From: Lagopus muta
Lineage: Eukaryota; Chordata; Aves; Galliformes; Phasianidae
Assembly (NCBI RefSeq): GCF_023343835.1
Contig: NC_064435.1
Coordinates: 56,706,134-56,770,133, forward strand
Reading direction: 5' to 3'
DNA length: 64,000 nucleotides
In this document: positions 60,401 through 64,000 of the stretch, in pieces
How the letters are laid out: the number at the start of each line of letters is the position of its first letter
Position numbering within the stretch: the first letter of the stretch is position 1
Notes under the pieces: model-generated
The model's input: only the letters and a program-made list of their open reading frames with translations
What the model was told of the DNA's origin: nothing
The model's database searches: none
Translations under genes and position numbers: made by a program

Positions 60401-63094
60401 TAACTACAGTCATCTCTGTAAAACAACTGCATGATTTAAGAAATTTAGTCTATTTTCAACTTTTTTCCCTCAGTTCTTTAGTTCAGAGGCATGTCAGTGC
60501 TACCCATGGAAAATTTACACTGTTTCCATGATGTAACTTGTGGGTAGATTAATTCTGTGGTTTTTCATTTATTTATTTGTTTACTCGAGTCATTTGGTTG
60601 GAAAGATGCTACGTCAAAAGTATTTGTCTCAGTGAACTAAAAGCCAAATGTGAAGCTGATGTCACGTTAACACAGTAGATGAGAACCGCTGAAGTTTGTG
60701 GTAAATATGGCTAAGAAATGGTTAATTGCTTCAGTATTGTTTCTGATAGGTTCAGACTAGATATAGATTTTTTGCACCATTTGTTTAACTTTTAGTCTAA
60801 TACCTTCATTGTAAGTATATTTTTTTTCTATCCAAAAACATTGGAAAGAATTTGGCATCAGGGAAGGCATCTCCCTTTCACTTGAGAGGGAGATGCACTG
60901 CTTTTGTTTCAGCAGATAAGTACTGACCGTAGCCTGTCAGCAAGTGGCTTTTCAAGGAGTTTAAATGGAGATGTTAACAGATATTCAGCGCTGAATATAG
61001 GAAATAAATAAATAAAACCTCAAGGCCTCAGTGATTTTTGGGTGAGAGCAGTCAACAGAATAATACATTTATGTATTGTCAGCACACTAGAGCTACGATT
61101 GGCCTGAACTACAGTTTTTCACAAAGGAGTCATGTAAATGGAAAACAGCAAAGGTCTTGTATGGAAGCCCTGTGGGACACCTGCAGTAACAGAATGAGGA
61201 ACGAATTTACAATTTAATCAGTAGGAGAGAAACTAAAGGAACACAGGATTGAATCCACTTGGTATTTGAATTCCATGATAGAAAACAGCAATATAAACAC
61301 CTATAGATTAAAAAAAAATCCTCTCTGACCGTGGTCTTGAAATTATTAATTGTGAAATTAGTCTCTGAGATCATAAGTTAAAACATCAACTTTTAATACT
61401 CCTCTATTTAATGCAATGATAGGCTTTTTTATTTGCATGGGCCTCTTTATAGAACACAGTGTTGATTTGAAATGTCACCAAATTAATGATTAATTTAGTT
61501 TTATCAGGATCATTTAAATAAACTGGGGTTTTTCGGTGTGATTGATAGAATGTGATTGCTGTTAGCTCCAGCCTCAACCTGCTTTTGACATTTAAACATA
61601 TAAAGCTGACTAGATATAACCATTCAGGTGCTAAATATATTTTACATCTACTTCCAACAGTAGAAATGGAAGTATTAAGAGATCTGGCTTCATTGTCATT
61701 GAACTGTGAAATATTCAACCTTGTCTGCCCGCGCTTAGTACTGTTGACTTTTTTATTTCAGTTAGAAGATTAAAATTAAATGCTTCATTTTTCGTCAGCT
61801 TTTGGGAATTAAATTGAAATTTAAGACTCTAAAATTTTTTACTAAGATCCTCGATTTCACCAATGGATTCTTTGAGGAGATTCTGTTTCAAGGGCAAAGC
61901 AAAAAGGTTCATTGATCAAGTATGATATAGTGTAACATTTTTCTTATCAGAGCTCTTTATGTATATTTATTAAAGAACACATATTTCATATTATGCTTAA
62001 CTGTATTGGAAGAAGTACTTCACAAAACATATACTAAATGTAATATGGAGAATCTCTGACCATATTGTACTTACTTTTAATGGCAGTTCTGTGATTTTAA
62101 TTTATTGGTTTAAGGATTTAGTGGTCAGAAAATTGGAAAGTGCAATGGCATACTTTAGTATATGCACACATTCTTGGGAGTAGTGTAACTGCTTTGTAAC
62201 ACAGAGACTGACAAGTGCCCAATTCAGCTATTTCAATTAAAAAAAAAATAAATAATAATTCTGTAGTCCAGAGAGGATCCCTGTTAATTCAGACGGACAA
62301 ACAATTTGACTTTTTTGCTGCACTGCTGTGATACGAGAAATAGGCTGGTACTTTTTCCTTGGAGAAATAATTCTGGAGTTCTGCAGTAGACATTTAATAT
62401 TAAAGTTTGTTCTTGAAATAAATAATAGCCAAAATGTCAATACTTCTGGTTTGCAGAATAATCATAAATTCTTGACCATAAAACAGTCATAAAGGCATAA
62501 TATTTTATCCACTGTATATTCATACATTGCATGTCATTACAATGGCTAGGTGATGAATCATTTTCTGTGTGTGACAGAACAAATCTGAAATACCAATGCT
62601 AATGTAAAATCTATTCGGTGTCGGAAGACTTGCAAAATTACTTTACTTTAAATATACTTGCTTAAAAAAAATTACATTTTCAGTTTACACCAATATCAAA
62701 GCACTTTTAGACCATTACGTGAGTTTCAGCATTTGGAAATAGTATAAAACGACTTTTGTCGTCTTGCTGAAGGGCTATCTCCTTTATTTTAATATTTTTG
62801 GTTTAAAAAAAAAGAAAAAAAAAAAGAGTGAATGATTTTCAATAGTTAAGAGAGTAGTTTCCTTAGTCCTGAATCTAAGGAAACTAATGAGTACTGTATA
62901 GTATATACCATCTGTGTCCTGGGAGTTATAAATTTATGTGCAAGATGCTTTTTTTGTTAGGCAATAATCTGAAACAGGTTAAATGTGGGATAGGCTTTTT
63001 TAAAGGTTATTTTTTCTCAGGAATTTTTATTTCTTTAACCGTGGGTGATATATTATTCTAATTCAACTCATATCTTATGCTAAATTTTACTTAG
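57444..63094 (+). other. ZNF407 intron 2
   Basis: AT-rich, with no CR1 or other mobile element recognised over 5.6 kb, and short homopolymer runs only. Ends in the acceptor ttttacttag at 63094. Confidence 0.75.
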
Positions 63095-63209
63095 GATCAA
63101 AGCCATTCAAGTGCAAGATATGCCACTTTGCAACAGCTCAGCTCGGAGATGCCAGAAACCATGTCAAGAGGCACCTTGGGATGAGGGAATACAAGTGTCA
63201 TGTCTGTGG
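63095..63209 (+). CDS. ZNF407: ZNF407 next coding exon
   Basis: Acceptor acttag|GATCAA, donor TGTGG|gtgagt; 115 bases. With the G carried from 57312 it reads GSKPFKCKICHFATAQLGDA, then RNHVKRH to complete one C2H2 finger with the TGEKP-like linker TGSKP. It then opens the next finger with EYKCHVCG. The sequence is nearly identical to the corresponding human ZNF407 segment as I recall it. The gene continues beyond the window. Confidence 0.96.
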
Positions 63210-64000
63210 GTGAGTAAATTGAAACGGTTTCCACCATGGTTAACCAGGAGAAGAGTGCAGGATATGCATTGTTTCAGAATTGAAAACTGTGATGTGAGCA
63301 AGAGTGGCTAAAATTATGCATGCATATCCTCCTTTCCATTGTTATGGTAAATTCCTTAAATACAGTTATGACATTCTTTTCCCACTTCTAATCCTGCACT
63401 GAAGATGAGCAATTTTATGGGCTACAAGGTCAATTTGAACCTGTAATCTGTAAATTGACTAAATTATAGGATGTTCATTCACATTGCCAGGGAGAACTGT
63501 AAATTCCATTTAAAGACATAAAAAATATATAATATAGACTTTAGTGTGTGGGGTTTTTTCTTTTGCTATCCTGTTATAATTTTAGTACCATTAACAGATT
63601 TCTGGACTCCATTAGGGTTCTCATTCTTTACGAAAACAAAACAGAAGGCTGGTTTTTCAAACAAATGCGTCTAAAATATTGCAGACATAAGACTTTACAA
63701 ATAAATTGAAGTCTTTTATGTATGCTTGTGTTCTTGTTTGCTACCAAAAAAATCTTGGTTTTCTTTTTTATTTAATCGTTATTTCCTCAGAAGGATCGTT
63801 CATAATGTTTAATTGTCCTTCAAATGTGTTGCATTTAATAGGAGGCATTGAGACTCCTTAATGCAAAACTAATTAATTTAGCAGAAATGTTTAAAAGGTT
63901 TTAAAATGCCATGGCATACATGGTACATCATAGGACATTCAAAGTTGGATTTTAATACCCTACTTCTGATTAAAAATATATTTTAATGTTATTATGCTAG
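63210..64000 (+). other. ZNF407 intron, incomplete
   Basis: AT-rich intronic DNA up to the window edge; nothing recognised. Confidence 0.7.

Noticed and set aside
1..64000. tRNA, rRNA, CRISPR or bacterial-type operon features
   Set aside because: None seen; the spliced genes and avian repeats show ordinary vertebrate nuclear DNA.

Overview
This is vertebrate nuclear DNA, almost certainly from a galliform bird (chicken or a close relative). The support is: spliced genes with GT-AG introns; about eleven CR1 LINE fragments with the avian 3' end (variants of attctatgattctgtga); a mariner fragment of the chicken Galluhop type; an avian ERVL-type solo LTR; and an AT-rich background broken by one CpG island. 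The gene order CNDP1 then ZNF407, both on the + strand, matches human 18q22.3, a segment I know to be syntenic with chicken chromosome 2. The chromosome assignment is inference.

Layout. 1-6485: intergenic DNA or the far 5' part of CNDP1, with no gene I can support. 6486-17215: carnosine dipeptidase 1 (CNDP1), eleven coding exons joining in frame to at least 494 codons, with a candidate poly(A) signal at 17954. 17216-27190: intergenic, with a nested transposon cluster at 18596-20835 (hAT element, a Galluhop-like mariner inside it, then a CR1 reverse-transcriptase fragment) and two more CR1 copies. 27190-28110: CpG island with CRE-like, E-box, CCAAT, GC-box and NRF1-like sites, read as the ZNF407 promoter with a candidate noncoding first exon ending at 27486. 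27487-52500: a very long presumed first intron carrying a solo LTR and several CR1 copies. 52501-57312: the giant first coding exon of ZNF407, with 17 complete C2H2 fingers. 57313-63094: second intron. 63095-63209: next ZNF407 exon (one full finger and the start of another). The gene runs off the right edge.

The two genes are not functionally linked as far as the sequence shows. CNDP1 is a metallo-dipeptidase with all expected zinc ligands present and a probable secretion leader whose start lies in an exon I could not locate. ZNF407 is a large nuclear multi-zinc-finger protein. I found no new biological system. The more interesting points are the hidden CNDP1 leader, the repeated two-finger modules, AT-hook-like motif and degenerate finger in ZNF407, a possible short ZNF407 isoform made by reading into intron 2, and the nested, internally deleted transposons.
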